Below are positions 8,775 to 17,549 of a DNA stretch of 64,000 nucleotides, piece by piece. The translations under genes were made by a program, and so were the position numbers. The notes under the pieces were generated by a model that was given only the letters and a program-made list of their open reading frames with translations, was not told the origin of the DNA and searched no databases. How positions within the stretch are numbered: position 1 is the first letter of the stretch; each line of letters opens with the position of its first letter. The stretch comes from RHKX01 sp963839535 (GTDB lineage Bacteria > Actinomycetota > Thermoleophilia > Solirubrobacterales > 70-9), in assembly GCA_963839535.1 (NCBI GenBank), contig CAWIVF010000008.1:248001-312000 (forward strand), given 5' to 3'.

Positions 8775-10159
8775 GCGATGAAGCGCGGCCGCGGGTTCAG
8801 GTCGAGGACCTCGTGCGGGCGGGCCATCTTCGCGTGGTCCAGCGCCTCGTCGAGCGTCGCGTCGTCGACGCCGAGCTCACGCGCGACCTCACGCAGCGGC
8901 CGGCCCGAGTCGGCGGCGGTCTTGACGATCTCGGCCGCCTTGTCGTAGCCGATGAAGGGGTTGAGCGCGGTGGCCGTCGCCAGCGTGCCCTCGGCGGCGG
9001 CGGCGCAGGCCTCCTCGTTGGCCTCGACGCCCTGGATCACCTTCTCGTCGAGCAGGCGGCACGCGGCGGCGAGGAGCTTGATTGAGTCGAGCAGGTTGCG
9101 CGCGATCAGCGGCACCCGCACGTTCAGCTCGAACTGGCCCTGCGAGCCCGCGAGGGAGATCGCGGCGTCGTTGCCGATCACCTGGTCGCCGACCTGGATC
9201 GTCACCTCGGGGATCACCGGGTTGACCTTGCCGGGCATGATCGAGGAGCCCTTCTGGAGCTCCGGCAGGCGCAGCTCGGCGAGCCCGACGCGCGGTCCCG
9301 AGCCCATCAGCGCGAGGTCGTTGGCGATCTTGATCAGGGACACCGCCACCACCTTGAGCGCGCCCGAGAGCTCGACGAGCGAGTCGCGGTTGGCCTGCGC
9401 CTCGAAGGCGTCGAGGGGGCCGGAGATCTCGAGGCCGGAGTCGGCGGCGAGCTTCTCGCGCACCCCGGCGGCGAAGTCGGGATGGGTGTTGAGGCCGGTG
9501 CCGGTGGCGGTGCCGCCGAGCGGGATCTGGCCGACCCGCTCGAGCGTCGCCCGGACCCTGTCGACGCCGAGCCGCAGCTGGGCGGCGTAGCCGCCGAACT
9601 CCTGACCGAGCGTCACCGGGACGGCGTCCATCAGGTGGGTCCGGCCGGCCTTGACGATGTCGGCGAAGGCCTTCTCCTTCTCCTCGAGCGCGCCCGCGAG
9701 CGCCTCCATCGCGGGCAGCAGGTCCCCGGTGACCTCGCCGAGCGCGGCGAGGTGGACGGCCGACGGGAAGACGTCGTTGGACGACTGCCCCATGTTCACG
9801 TGGTCGTTGCGGTGGACGTTCTCGCCGGCGAGGTTGGCGATCACCTCGTTGGCGTTCATGTTCGAGGAGGTGCCCGAGCCGGTCTGGAACACGTCGACGG
9901 GGAACTGGTCGTCGTACTCGCCGCGGCCGATCGCGTCGCCCGCCTCGCCGATCTTCTCGGCGATGTCAGCGTCGAGCAGGCCGAGCTCGCCGTTGGTGCG
10001 AGCGGCGGCGGCCTTGATCCGGCCGAGCCAGTGGACGACCGGCGCCGGGATCGGGTGACCGGAGACGGGGAAGTTGGCGACCGCCTTGTCGGTCTCGCCA
10101 CCCCAGAGCTTGTCCTCGTCGCTGGTGGGGAAGGTCCGTCGCTCGGTTGCTTCTGGCAC
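8765..10159 (-). CDS. fumC: Class II fumarate hydratase
   Basis: A 464-residue fumarase of the TCA cycle, interconverting fumarate and L-malate in the cytoplasm. The superfamily signature GSSIMPGKVNP is present, with TGSGTSSNMNANEV, NDVFPSAVH and GRTHLMDAVPVTLGQE. GTG 10159 is chosen because homology (the RRTFPTSDED region) begins at once and GGAGA lies upstream; the frame is open further upstream but only into the end of the neighbouring oxidoreductase. A partial second copy of the 5' end lies at 11116-11371. A TAGCCT box ~40 bases upstream may be the promoter. Confidence 0.97.
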   Translation of the reverse strand: MPEATERRTFPTSDEDKLWGGETDKAVANFPVSGHPIPAPVVHWLGRIKAAAARTNGELGLLDADIAEKIGEAGDAIGRGEYDDQFPVDVFQTGSGTSSNMNANEVIANLAGENVHRNDHVNMGQSSNDVFPSAVHLAALGEVTGDLLPAMEALAGALEEKEKAFADIVKAGRTHLMDAVPVTLGQEFGGYAAQLRLGVDRVRATLERVGQIPLGGTATGTGLNTHPDFAAGVREKLAADSGLEISGPLDAFEAQANRDSLVELSGALKVVAVSLIKIANDLALMGSGPRVGLAELRLPELQKGSSIMPGKVNPVIPEVTIQVGDQVIGNDAAISLAGSQGQFELNVRVPLIARNLLDSIKLLAAACRLLDEKVIQGVEANEEACAAAAEGTLATATALNPFIGYDKAAEIVKTAADSGRPLREVARELGVDDATLDEALDHAKMARPHEVLDLNPRPRFIAYE

Positions 10160-10200
10160 TCGGGGTCTCCGTTTCGTCTCGATTCGCGGTGGCCCTGAGG

Positions 10201-10683
10201 CTATCTGGTCAGCGGCGCTCTGCCCGGCGGGGACCACCTCGATGTAGCGGGCGGGGGCGTCGCCGATCGCTCGCTTGTAGGCACGCCGGACGAGCCCGAA
10301 GTTCGCCTGGATCGCCCGCTCGGCGACCTCCTCCTCCGCCGCCGGGAGGATCCGCGCCTGCCCCGCGACGGGCGGGCCGACCGGCTCAGCCCCTTGGGAT
10401 TGCAGGGCGCCACGAGGACGTCCGCGCGCCGGCGGATGCGTCGCAGCTTGTAGCTGTCCTCGAGCGTCCTGAAGTAGAGGCGACCGCCGCTCAGCCCGAA
10501 CCAGACGGGCGTCGAGACGGCTGAGCCGTCGCGCTTGTAGGAGACGACCGCGCAGTAGCGGTGGCCCTCCAACCCATCCAGCCCCCGCTCGGGGGATGCA
10601 GCCGTCAGCTCCGCGGCGGCGTCGCGGGTGATGTGCGGGTAGAGCTTGTAGGTGGCTCGGCTGAAGCGCTCGCTCAGCGTCAT
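10201..10683 (-). CDS. PPOX-class F420-dependent oxidoreductase (frameshifted)
   Basis: A small split-barrel flavin/F420-binding protein. MTLSERFSRATYKLYP leads into GHRYCAVVSYKRDGS, VSTPVWFGLSGGRLYF and ADVLVAPCNPKG, typical of the PPOX class that uses deazaflavin F420 in actinobacteria. The frame changes after CNPKG near 10385, where one G seems to be missing from a G run. The other frame continues with PVGPPVAGQARILPA and FGLVRRAYKRAIGD but has no stop before fumC. ATG 10683 follows GAGGAGG. It is divergent from a tetR-like gene with two inverted repeats between them, so it is probably repressed by that regulator. Confidence 0.75.
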   Translation of the reverse strand: MTLSERFSRATYKLYPHITRDAAAELTAASPERGLDGLEGHRYCAVVSYKRDGSAVSTPVWFGLSGGRLYFRTLEDSYKLRRIRRRADVLVAPCNPKGLSRSARPSRGRRGSSRRRRRRSPSGRSRRTSGSSGVPTSERSATPPPATSRWSPPGRAPLTR

Positions 10684-10709
10684 CTGGTTCGATCCTCCTC
10701 GGGCTGCGA

Positions 10710-10726
10710 TCTTGTCATTGCCAAGA
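10710..10726. promoter_or_regulatory. Putative TetR operator, site 1
   Basis: TCTTG and CAAGA form an inverted repeat around TCATTGC, inside the divergent promoter region between the F420 oxidoreductase and the tetR-like gene. Site 2 at 10745 shares the CTTGTC half. Confidence 0.5.
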
Positions 10727-10744
10727 TAGCCTCCAGGCCGGTAT

Positions 10745-10762
10745 CTTGTCAATGAAGACAAG
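10745..10762. promoter_or_regulatory. Putative TetR operator, site 2
   Basis: CTTGTC and GACAAG are perfect inverted half-sites separated by six bases, 15 bases upstream of the tetR-like ATG. Binding here would block both divergent genes. Confidence 0.55.
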
Positions 10763-10776
10763 TTCGTCCTTCTCCG

Positions 10777-11115
10777 ATGTCCCGCCCAACCCCCACCCGC
10801 AGCACCTACCACCACGGCGACCTGCGCCGCACGGTCCTCGCGGGGGCGCTCGCCGAGATCGAGGCGCACGGCCGACCGCGATGAGCCTGCGCTCGATCGC
10901 CAAGCGTGCCGGCGTCTCCCACTCCGCTCCCCAGCACCACTTCGGCGACAAGCGCGGGTTGCTCAGCGCGATCGCGGCGGAGGGCTACGGCCTGCTCGCC
11001 GACGCGACCCAGTCCGCCTGGGACGAGCGGCACGAGGTGCTCGACGTGGGCATGGCCTACGTCGGCTTCGCGATCTCGAACCGACCGCACTTCGAGGTCA
11101 TGTTCCGGCCGGAGT
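10777..11115 (+). pseudogene. TetR-family regulator, truncated
   Basis: The start of a TetR-type repressor. ATG 10777 gives SRPTPTRSTYHHGDLRRTVL, a typical TetR N-terminus, and a second frame from ~10870 gives SLRSIAKRAGVSHSAPQHHF, the helix-turn-helix, then GLADATQSAW and HFEVMFRPE. A one-base loss near 10870 separates the two frames. After ~11115 the ligand-binding half is absent and the sequence becomes a reversed copy of the fumC 5' end. The gene therefore lacks most of its effector domain, either by a real rearrangement or by misassembly. It probably once controlled the adjacent F420 oxidoreductase. Confidence 0.7.
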
Positions 11116-11371
11116 CTGCACCGAGGAGGCCGAGTTCACCGCCGGTGCGACCGCGGCCGCGACCTTGATCCGGCCGAGACATTGGACGACCGGCGCCGGG
11201 ATCGGGTGGCGCCGAGACGGGGAAGTTGGCGACCGCCTTGTCGGTCTCGCCACCCCAGAGCTTGTCCTCGTCGCTGGTGGGGAAGGTCCGTCGCTCGGTT
11301 GCTTCTGGCACTCGGGGTCTCCGTTTCGTCTCGCTTGGCTTCGTGCTGAGGCTATCTGCGCCAACAGCCAC
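11116..11371 (-). pseudogene. Duplicated 5' fragment of fumC
   Basis: A second copy of the fumC promoter and roughly the first 50-60 codons, matching 9965-10205. Identity is complete or nearly so from about 11222 to 11330, covering the start codon and VPEATERRTFPTSDEDKLWG. It becomes weaker toward 11116, with base changes and indels that break the frame after NFPVS. It has no fumarase active site and is not expected to make a functional protein. The fragment ends the tetR gene and sits just upstream of the ileS promoter. Confidence 0.8.
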
Positions 11372-11374
11372 ACC

Positions 11375-11380
11375 TAGAAT
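11375..11380 (+). promoter_or_regulatory. Leaderless -10 box of ileS (TAGAAT)
   Basis: TAGAAT ends eleven bases before the ileS ATG at 11392; no Shine-Dalgarno motif is present between them. Confidence 0.5.
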
Positions 11381-11391
11381 CCTCCGCCCCC

Positions 11392-14300
11392 ATGCCCGCG
11401 CCCAGCCGATACTCCCCCGTCGATCCGAAGCAGTCGTTCCCGGCGCTCGAGCGGGGCGTGCTGGAGCGCTGGCGCGAGCGGGACGTCTTCGCCCGCCAGA
11501 TGGCGGAGCGCGAGGGCTCGCCGGTCTGGAGCTTCTACGAGGGACCGCCGACCGCGAACGGGCGTCCCGGCTCCCACCACGTCCTCGCCCGCGTCTTCAA
11601 GGACATCTACCCGCGCTACAAGGCGATGTGCGGCCACTACGTGCCGCGCAAGGCGGGCTGGGACTGCCACGGCCTGCCGGTCGAGCTCGAGGTCGAGAAG
11701 GAGCTCGGCATCTCCTCGAAGGAGGAGATCGAGGAGTTCGGCATCGCCGAGTTCAACCAGCGCTGCCGCGAGTCGGTGTTCCGCTACGTCTCCGACTGGA
11801 ACGAGATGACCGAGCGGATCGGGTTCTGGGTCGACCTCGACGATCCCTACGTGACCCTCGACAACGACTACATCGAGTCGGTCTGGTGGTCGCTGCGTCA
11901 GCACTGGGACAGCGACCGGCTCTACCAGGGCCACAAGGTCGTGCCCTACTGCCCGCGCTGCGGGACGGCGCTGAGCTCCCACGAGGTGGCGCAGGGCTAC
12001 GAGGACCAGGTCGACCCCTCCGCCTACGTGCGGCTGCCGGTGACCGAGCCGCGCGGGCCGCTCGAGGCCGGCGACTCCCTGCTCGTCTGGACGACGACGC
12101 CGTGGACGCTGATCTCCCACGCGGCGGTGGCCGCGGGCCCGGAGATCGAGTACGTCCGCGCCCGGCCGGCAGGCTCGGACGAGGTCCTCGTGGTCGCCCG
12201 AGCGCTGGCCGAGCGCGTGCTCGGCGAGGGCTACGAGGAGCTGGCGAGGCTCACGGGAGCCGAGCTCGAGGGCGCCCGCTACGAGGCCCCATTCGGCTAC
12301 GTGTCCGCCGAGGACTTCGGCCCGCTCGGGCACTCCGTCCTGCTCGGCGACTTCGTCACGACCGAGGACGGCACCGGGCTGGTCCACACGGCGCTGGCCT
12401 TCGGCGAGGACGACTTCCGGCTCGGCGAGAAGTACGGGATGACCCTGCAGAACCCGGTCCTGCCCAACGGGCGCTTCGACGAGCGGGTCCCCGATTACCA
12501 GGGCAAGCTCGTCTACGACCACAACCCCGAGATCGTCGAGGCGCTGCGGGAGAGCGGGCGCCTGTTCCGGGTCGTCGACTACGAGCACGCCTACCCGCAC
12601 TGCTGGCGCTGCGGCACCGCCCTCCTCTACTACGCGAAGTCGAGCTGGTACGTGCGCACCTCGGCGGTGAAGGACGAGATGCTCGCCGCCAACGAGGGGA
12701 TCGGCTGGCACCCCGAGCACATCAAGCACGGCCGCTTCGGCAAGTGGCTGGAGAACAACGTCGACTGGGCGCTTTCGCGGGAGCGGTACTGGGGCACGCC
12801 CCTGCCGATCTGGGAGTGCACCGGAGAGGACTGCGACGAGCGCTTCTGCGCCGGCTCGATCGCCGACCTGCGCGAGCGCGGCGGCGACGTGCCCGACGAC
12901 CTCCACCGGCCGTTCATCGACGAGGTCGTCCTCGACTGCGCGAGCTGCGGCGGCGAGATGCGCCGCGTCGTCGAGACGATCGACGCCTGGTACGACTCGG
13001 GCGCGATGCCGTTCGCGCAGTTCCACTACCCGTTCGAGAACGAGGAGCTGTTCAAGAGCCGCTTCCCCGCCGACTTCATCTGCGAGGGGATCGACCAGAC
13101 GCGCGGCTGGTTCTACTCGCAGCTCGCCGAGTCGGTGATGCTCTTCGGCGAGTCCGACTACCGCAACTGCGTCTGCCTCGGGCTCATCCTCGACCCCGAC
13201 GGTCAGAAGATGTCGAAGAGCCGCGGCAACGTCGTCGCTCCCGCCGACGTGATCGAGACCCACGGCGCCGATGCCTTCCGCTGGTACTACCTGACGTCGC
13301 AGCAGCCCTGGGCCGGGTACCGCTTCAGCGTCGAGACGATCGGCGAGTCGGTGCGCCAGTTCCTGCTGACGCTCTGGAACACCTACAGCTTCCTCGTCCT
13401 CTACGAGAACGCCGCCTCGGACCCTCCCTCCGGCGCCGCCTCCACCGGCGAGGCCGACGCCGAGCTCGACCGCTGGCTCGTCTCGCGGCTGCAGACGGTG
13501 ATCGCGGAGGTCCGGACGGGGCTCGACGACTTCGACTCGGTCGGGGCCGGCCGCGCCATCGCCGCCTTCGTCGACGAGATGTCGAACTGGTACGTGCGGG
13601 TCTCGCGGCGGCGCTTCTGGGACGGGGATCCGGCCGCCTTCGCCACCCTGCGCCACTGCCTGCTCGAGACCGCGAAGCTCCTCGCGCCGTTCATCCCGTT
13701 CACGGCGGACGCCATCTACTGCAACCTGGCGGGCGGGTCCGAGGGCGAGTTCGGCGACGCGCCCGACTCCGTCCACCTCTGCGACTTCCCGAGCCCGTCC
13801 GCCGAGCTGCGCGACACCGAGCTCGAGACCGGCATGGAGGCCGCGCGCCGGGCGGTCGAGCTGGGACGCGCCGCGCGCGCTCACGCGAAGGCGAAGATGC
13901 GCCAGCCGCTGTCGCGAGCGGTGATCGTGGCGACCGAGGAGGAGCGCCGGACGATCGACCGCTTCGCCGCCGTCGTGCGCGCCGAGCTCAACGTCAAGGC
14001 GCTCGAGTTCGTGACCGAGGAGGGCAAGCTCGCGAGCTACGCGGTCAAGCCGAACTTCCGCTCGCTCGGCCCGCGCTTCGGCAAGGACATGCCGCAGGTG
14101 AAGGCGGCGATCGAGTCGCTCGACCCCGACCACGCCCGGGCGGCGATCGCCGGCGATCGCGAGATCGGGATCACGATCGACGGCACCGATCACACCCTCG
14201 TCCCCGAGGACATGACCCTGGTCATGCAGCCGCTCGACGGCTACCAGGTGGAATCGGAGTCGGGGCGCGCCGTGGCGCTCGCGCTGGAGCTCGACGACGA

Positions 14301-14562
14301 GCTCATCCGCGAGGGGCTGGCCCGCGAGGTCGTTCGTGCCGTGCAGAACGCGCGCAAGGACTCCGGCCTCGAGATCACCGACCGGATCGAGCTGGTCCTG
14401 AGCGGCGACGAGGAGCTGATCGCAGCCGCCCGACGCCACGACGCCTACCTCTCCGGTGAGACCCTCGCTACGTCGATCGCCTTCGAGGGCGACGGCACCG
14501 ATGCGATCGAGGTCCAGGTCGACGGCCGGCCGCTCGTCATCGGGCTCACCCGCGCCGGCTGA
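11392..14562 (+). CDS. ileS: Isoleucyl-tRNA synthetase
   Basis: A 1056-residue class I aminoacyl-tRNA synthetase charging tRNA-Ile. The HIGH-equivalent motif lies in PPTANGRPGSHHV (residues ~51-64), and KMSKS is at residues 606-610. The editing domain and two Cys pairs (CPRCG near residue 187, CWRCG near 404) are recognisable, as is the anticodon-binding C-terminal region. The GRPG-type HIGH motif and the length resemble the eukaryote-like IleS2 form, which is often less sensitive to mupirocin; that property is an inference. The frame is intact. The lipoprotein gene follows after two bases, suggesting co-transcription. Confidence 0.97.
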   Translation: MPAPSRYSPVDPKQSFPALERGVLERWRERDVFARQMAEREGSPVWSFYEGPPTANGRPGSHHVLARVFKDIYPRYKAMCGHYVPRKAGWDCHGLPVELEVEKELGISSKEEIEEFGIAEFNQRCRESVFRYVSDWNEMTERIGFWVDLDDPYVTLDNDYIESVWWSLRQHWDSDRLYQGHKVVPYCPRCGTALSSHEVAQGYEDQVDPSAYVRLPVTEPRGPLEAGDSLLVWTTTPWTLISHAAVAAGPEIEYVRARPAGSDEVLVVARALAERVLGEGYEELARLTGAELEGARYEAPFGYVSAEDFGPLGHSVLLGDFVTTEDGTGLVHTALAFGEDDFRLGEKYGMTLQNPVLPNGRFDERVPDYQGKLVYDHNPEIVEALRESGRLFRVVDYEHAYPHCWRCGTALLYYAKSSWYVRTSAVKDEMLAANEGIGWHPEHIKHGRFGKWLENNVDWALSRERYWGTPLPIWECTGEDCDERFCAGSIADLRERGGDVPDDLHRPFIDEVVLDCASCGGEMRRVVETIDAWYDSGAMPFAQFHYPFENEELFKSRFPADFICEGIDQTRGWFYSQLAESVMLFGESDYRNCVCLGLILDPDGQKMSKSRGNVVAPADVIETHGADAFRWYYLTSQQPWAGYRFSVETIGESVRQFLLTLWNTYSFLVLYENAASDPPSGAASTGEADAELDRWLVSRLQTVIAEVRTGLDDFDSVGAGRAIAAFVDEMSNWYVRVSRRRFWDGDPAAFATLRHCLLETAKLLAPFIPFTADAIYCNLAGGSEGEFGDAPDSVHLCDFPSPSAELRDTELETGMEAARRAVELGRAARAHAKAKMRQPLSRAVIVATEEERRTIDRFAAVVRAELNVKALEFVTEEGKLASYAVKPNFRSLGPRFGKDMPQVKAAIESLDPDHARAAIAGDREIGITIDGTDHTLVPEDMTLVMQPLDGYQVESESGRAVALALELDDELIREGLAREVVRAVQNARKDSGLEITDRIELVLSGDEELIAAARRHDAYLSGETLATSIAFEGDGTDAIEVQVDGRPLVIGLTRAG

Positions 14563-14564
14563 GG

Positions 14565-15071
14565 ATGCGACTCCGCTCGGCCCTCCTGCTCGTCCTGTTC
14601 GCCGCGGCGATGGTGTCGGGCTGTGGCGATGGCGAGTCCGACGAGCCGGCGGCCGGCTCGGAGGTGGAGCGGGCGGACTACGCGGAGCAGGTCAACGCGA
14701 TCTGCGAGGAGTCGAGCGCTGACGTGGAGGCCGCGACGACGGAGGTCCTGGAGGCGGCGCCCGAGGACGTCCGCAGCACCGACTTCGTCGCGGACTCACT
14801 CGAGGCCGCGCTGCCGATCACGCAGGAGGCCACGGCGGAGGCGGCAGCGCTGCCTCGCCCGCCCGCCGACGATGAGACCCTCGAGGACTTCTGGGCCAGG
14901 ATCGAGGACTCCTATCCGGTCTACGAGCAGCTGATCGAGGCGATCCGGGCAGAGGACCGCGGCGCGTTCAGCCGGCTCAACGCCGACTTCGCCGAGATCG
15001 CCGCCGACACGAGGCCGGTCGCCGAGGAGCTCGGGCTCACCTCCTGCATCCCCGACGCTCCCTCACCGTGA
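14565..15071 (+). CDS. Putative lipoprotein of unknown function
   Basis: A 168-residue exported protein. The N-terminus LRSALLLVLFAAAMVSGC ends in a lipobox (VSGC, modified Cys about residue 20), so it is likely anchored in the membrane outer face. The mature part is acidic and helix-rich (YAEQVNAICEESSADVEAAT, FWARIEDSYPVYEQLIEAI) with two Cys, a pattern common in small actinobacterial lipoproteins without an assigned role. It starts two bases after ileS and may be translated from the same message. No enzymatic motif was seen. Confidence 0.75.
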   Translation: MRLRSALLLVLFAAAMVSGCGDGESDEPAAGSEVERADYAEQVNAICEESSADVEAATTEVLEAAPEDVRSTDFVADSLEAALPITQEATAEAAALPRPPADDETLEDFWARIEDSYPVYEQLIEAIRAEDRGAFSRLNADFAEIAADTRPVAEELGLTSCIPDAPSP

Positions 15072-15105
15072 CCGCGCCGGTGCGTCACCGAGCGCGGCGA
15101 GGCGC

Positions 15106-15111
15106 TACCTT
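15106..15111 (+). promoter_or_regulatory. Leaderless -10 box (TACCTT)
   Basis: TACCTT lies seven bases before ATG 15119. It supports that start over the in-frame GTG at 15171 downstream. Confidence 0.5.
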
Positions 15112-15118
15112 CCATTTC

Positions 15119-16364
15119 ATGGGGAAGGTGAACCGGTTGAGGGCTCTGACCGCGACGAGCATCGTCGCTCGTGTTCGCGCTCGTCGCCGGAGCGAGCCCG
15201 GCCGCCGCGGCGGTCGACACTCGCGAGACGCTGCTCGTCGGCAACAACTGGGACGGCACCGCCGACGTGCTCAAGGCCGGCGGGAACTATCGCCGCATCG
15301 CCCGCATCAACATCATCCCCGACATCGAGGAGCGGATGGCGGAGATCGAGTCCGATCCGGTCCGGCTCGGTTACTTCCTGGCGATCAGGGAGCTGATCGG
15401 CGAGGGCAACGACCAGTACGTCGACGACATGTACACGACACGCGACGGCGAGCTGCTGATCGTCTCGCGCCCCAGCCTCGCCGACGTCGTCGGGATCGAC
15501 CTCGACACGGGCGACATCGTCTGGCGCTTCGTCGTCGACGGCCAGCGCTCCGACCACATGGCTCTCTCGCCCGACAGCAGGCAGGTCGCCGTCTCCGCCT
15601 CGACCGGCAACGTCGTGCACCTGCTCAACGCGCGCACGGGCAAGGAGGAGGGTCGCTTCGAGTCCGGCGACTCCCCGCACGAGAACACCTACTCCAAGGA
15701 CGGCTCGCGGATCTTCCACGCCTCGATCGGGATGGTCTACACGCCGACCGACGATCCCTCCCAGGACGCGGCCAAGGGCGAGCGGTACTTCCAGATCGTC
15801 GACGCCAAGAGCGGCGAGATCCTCACGCGACTCGACATGGGCGAGGAGCTCGAGGAGGCCGGCTACCCGGACATGAGCGCCGCGGTCCGCCCGATGGCGC
15901 TCGGCAAGCACGAGAACTTCGTCTACTTCCAGGTCTCCTTCTTCCACGGGTTCGTCGAGTACAACCTGAAGAAGCAGAAGGTCCGCAGGATCGCGCGCCT
16001 GCCGAAGTCCGACGAGGTCAAGAACATGCCCCGCGAGCAGTACCTCCTCGACTCCGCGCATCACGGCATCGCGATGAGCGGCAACAGCAAGCGCCTCTGC
16101 GTGGCCGGCACGATGTCCGACTACGCGGCGATCGTGAATCGCAAGAACTTCAAGTTCAAGGTGATCCACGCCGGCAAGAAGCCGTACTGGTCGACCACCA
16201 GCGACGACGGCCGCCGCTGCTACGTCTCCTGGAGCGGGACCGACGAGATCTCGGTGATCTCGTACAAGAAGCGCAAGGAGATCGCGCGCATCCCCGTCGG
16301 TGACCATCCGCAGCGCATCCGCACGGGCTACGTCAAGAAGAGCTGGATCGACGCCCAGGAGTAA
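15119..16364 (+). CDS. Secreted YncE-like beta-propeller protein (frameshift in signal peptide)
   Basis: An exported protein of about 415 residues with repeated propeller blades: DGTADVLKAGG, DGELLIVSRPSLADVVGIDLDTG, HMALSPDSRQVAVSAS and GRRCYVSWSGTDEISVIS. These resemble YncE/WD40-like surface propellers that bind ligands or proteins. ATG 15119 begins the signal peptide (RLRALTATSIV), and the frame shifts by +1 at 15166; restoring CG in GTCGCTCGTG gives a continuous hydrophobic core into FALVAGASPAAA. An alternative is GTG 15171 with a shorter signal. No catalytic residues are evident. Confidence 0.75.
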
Positions 16365-16393
16365 CTCCCGCTCCGGCGCCTCGCCGGGCGGCA

Positions 16394-16399
16394 TACCAT
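16394..16399 (+). promoter_or_regulatory. Leaderless -10 box (TACCAT)
   Basis: TACCAT ends seven bases before ATG 16407 and four before GTG 16404. The usual spacing in this window favours the ATG. Confidence 0.5.
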
Positions 16400-16406
16400 C
16401 GCGGTG

Positions 16407-16832
16407 ATGGAGCTCGGTGCCGATACCCGCGCGGTCCTGCTCGTCGCCGGGCTGATCTTCCTCTGGGCGCTGGTGCTCGGGGTCTGGAAGTACCGCGGGA
16501 TGTCGACCAGCCCCGACGGCCTGGCCCACCCCTACGTGGACGTCGCTCACCGCGCCGCGCTGCTCTACAGCTTCGCGACGCTGCTGATCGCGGTCTTCGT
16601 CGAGCTCAGCGGCTGGAGCCAGACGGTCGATCTGATCGCCGCCTTCGCGCTCATCTTCTTCTTCGTCGGCGCGATCGTCGGCTACGTGATCCACGGCTGG
16701 CGCCAGGACACCGACAACCAGTTCCGCGATCCGATTCCGGGAACCCACCCGTTCATGTGGGCGCTGATCGTCGCCGAGATCGGCGGCTTCGCGGTCCTGC
16801 TCGCCGGCTTCGTCGAGGCGCAGATCCTCTAA
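16407..16832 (+). CDS. Four-helix integral membrane protein, unknown function
   Basis: A 141-residue membrane protein. Four hydrophobic segments are clear: VLLVAGLIFLWALVLGV, LYSFATLLIAVFVEL, LIAAFALIFFFVGAIVGYVI and MWALIVAEIGGFAVLLAGF. A conserved-looking loop (YRGMSTSPDGLAHPYVDVAH) separates helices 1 and 2. I do not recognise the family. Its stop overlaps the end of the convergent TetR gene by four bases. Confidence 0.7.
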   Translation: MELGADTRAVLLVAGLIFLWALVLGVWKYRGMSTSPDGLAHPYVDVAHRAALLYSFATLLIAVFVELSGWSQTVDLIAAFALIFFFVGAIVGYVIHGWRQDTDNQFRDPIPGTHPFMWALIVAEIGGFAVLLAGFVEAQIL

Positions 16833-17494
16833 GGGCTGATCCGGGTCCCCAGCCCGTCGAGGATGCGCTCGAGGCCGTACTCGAAGGCGTCCTCGCCGCC
16901 CATCGCGTCGCTCGCCTCCCGGAGCGAGCCCGCCAACGCCGGGTAGGCGTCGCGCGGCAGCCCCTCGAGCGCGGCAAGCGCCTCGCGGCGGCTCTCCTCG
17001 GTGACCTCGGCCGGGCTCAGCGCGGCGTAGCCCAGCGTGTAGGTGAAGATCAGCCGGAAGGCCCGCGCCGACTCGGTCGGGTCGAGCCCCGCGCCGCCGA
17101 GGATGCTCATCACGTTCTCGCTGAAGCGAAGCGCCTCGGGCCGCAGCACCGGGCGGCTCATCCGCAGCTCGACGAGGCTCGGGTGGCGGAGGAGGTTGCG
17201 CCGCGCGACCATCACCGTCTCGCGCAGCTGCGTCCGCCAGTCCCCCGCCGTGGGGAACGGCTCGGCCTCGGCCACGGCGCTGTCCACGACCGCGTCGAGC
17301 AGCTCGTCCTTGTTGCGGAAGTACCCGTAGAGGGTCATCGTGCCGACGCCCAGGTGGCCCGCCAGCGAGCGCATGCTGAGCGCGTCGAGCCCGGACCGGT
17401 CGGTGATCTCGAGCGCCGCCGCGGCGATCGATTCGCGGGTGAGAGCGCCGCGGGGTGACGTCACGTTTCCCTGCCGTTTGACCGGAGCTTCCAT
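16829..17494 (-). CDS. TetR-family transcriptional regulator
   Basis: A 221-residue repressor-type regulator. The N-terminal DNA-binding domain contains ESIAAAALEITDRSGLDAL and the helix-turn-helix LAGHLGVGTMTLYGYFRNKD. The C-terminal part (RNLLRHPSLVELRMSRP onward) resembles the TetR_C ligand-binding class near TetR/AcrR-type drug sensors. ATG 17494 abuts a palindromic operator at 17499-17515 shared with the divergent secreted-protein gene, so autoregulation and control of that neighbour are likely. The inducer is unknown. Confidence 0.88.
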   Translation of the reverse strand: MEAPVKRQGNVTSPRGALTRESIAAAALEITDRSGLDALSMRSLAGHLGVGTMTLYGYFRNKDELLDAVVDSAVAEAEPFPTAGDWRTQLRETVMVARRNLLRHPSLVELRMSRPVLRPEALRFSENVMSILGGAGLDPTESARAFRLIFTYTLGYAALSPAEVTEESRREALAALEGLPRDAYPALAGSLREASDAMGGEDAFEYGLERILDGLGTRISP

Positions 17495-17498
17495 ACGG

Positions 17499-17515
17499 TG
17501 TACGGTACAGTGTAC
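17499..17515. promoter_or_regulatory. TetR operator
   Basis: TGTACGGTACA (17499-17509) is a perfect palindrome, followed at once by GTGTAC (17510-17515), so the GTGTACGG element occurs twice in tandem. It sits between the tetR start at 17494 and the divergent gene at 17550. Confidence 0.65.
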
Positions 17516-17549
17516 GGCAGACGGAAATCCGACGAGATGACGGAGGGTC

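Noticed and set aside
11374..14439. Long minus-strand frame of ~1020 codons across ileS
   Set aside because: Antisense open frames are expected in GC-rich DNA; the composition (His/Val/Leu/Asp-rich) is typical of a shadow and the plus strand clearly codes for ileS.
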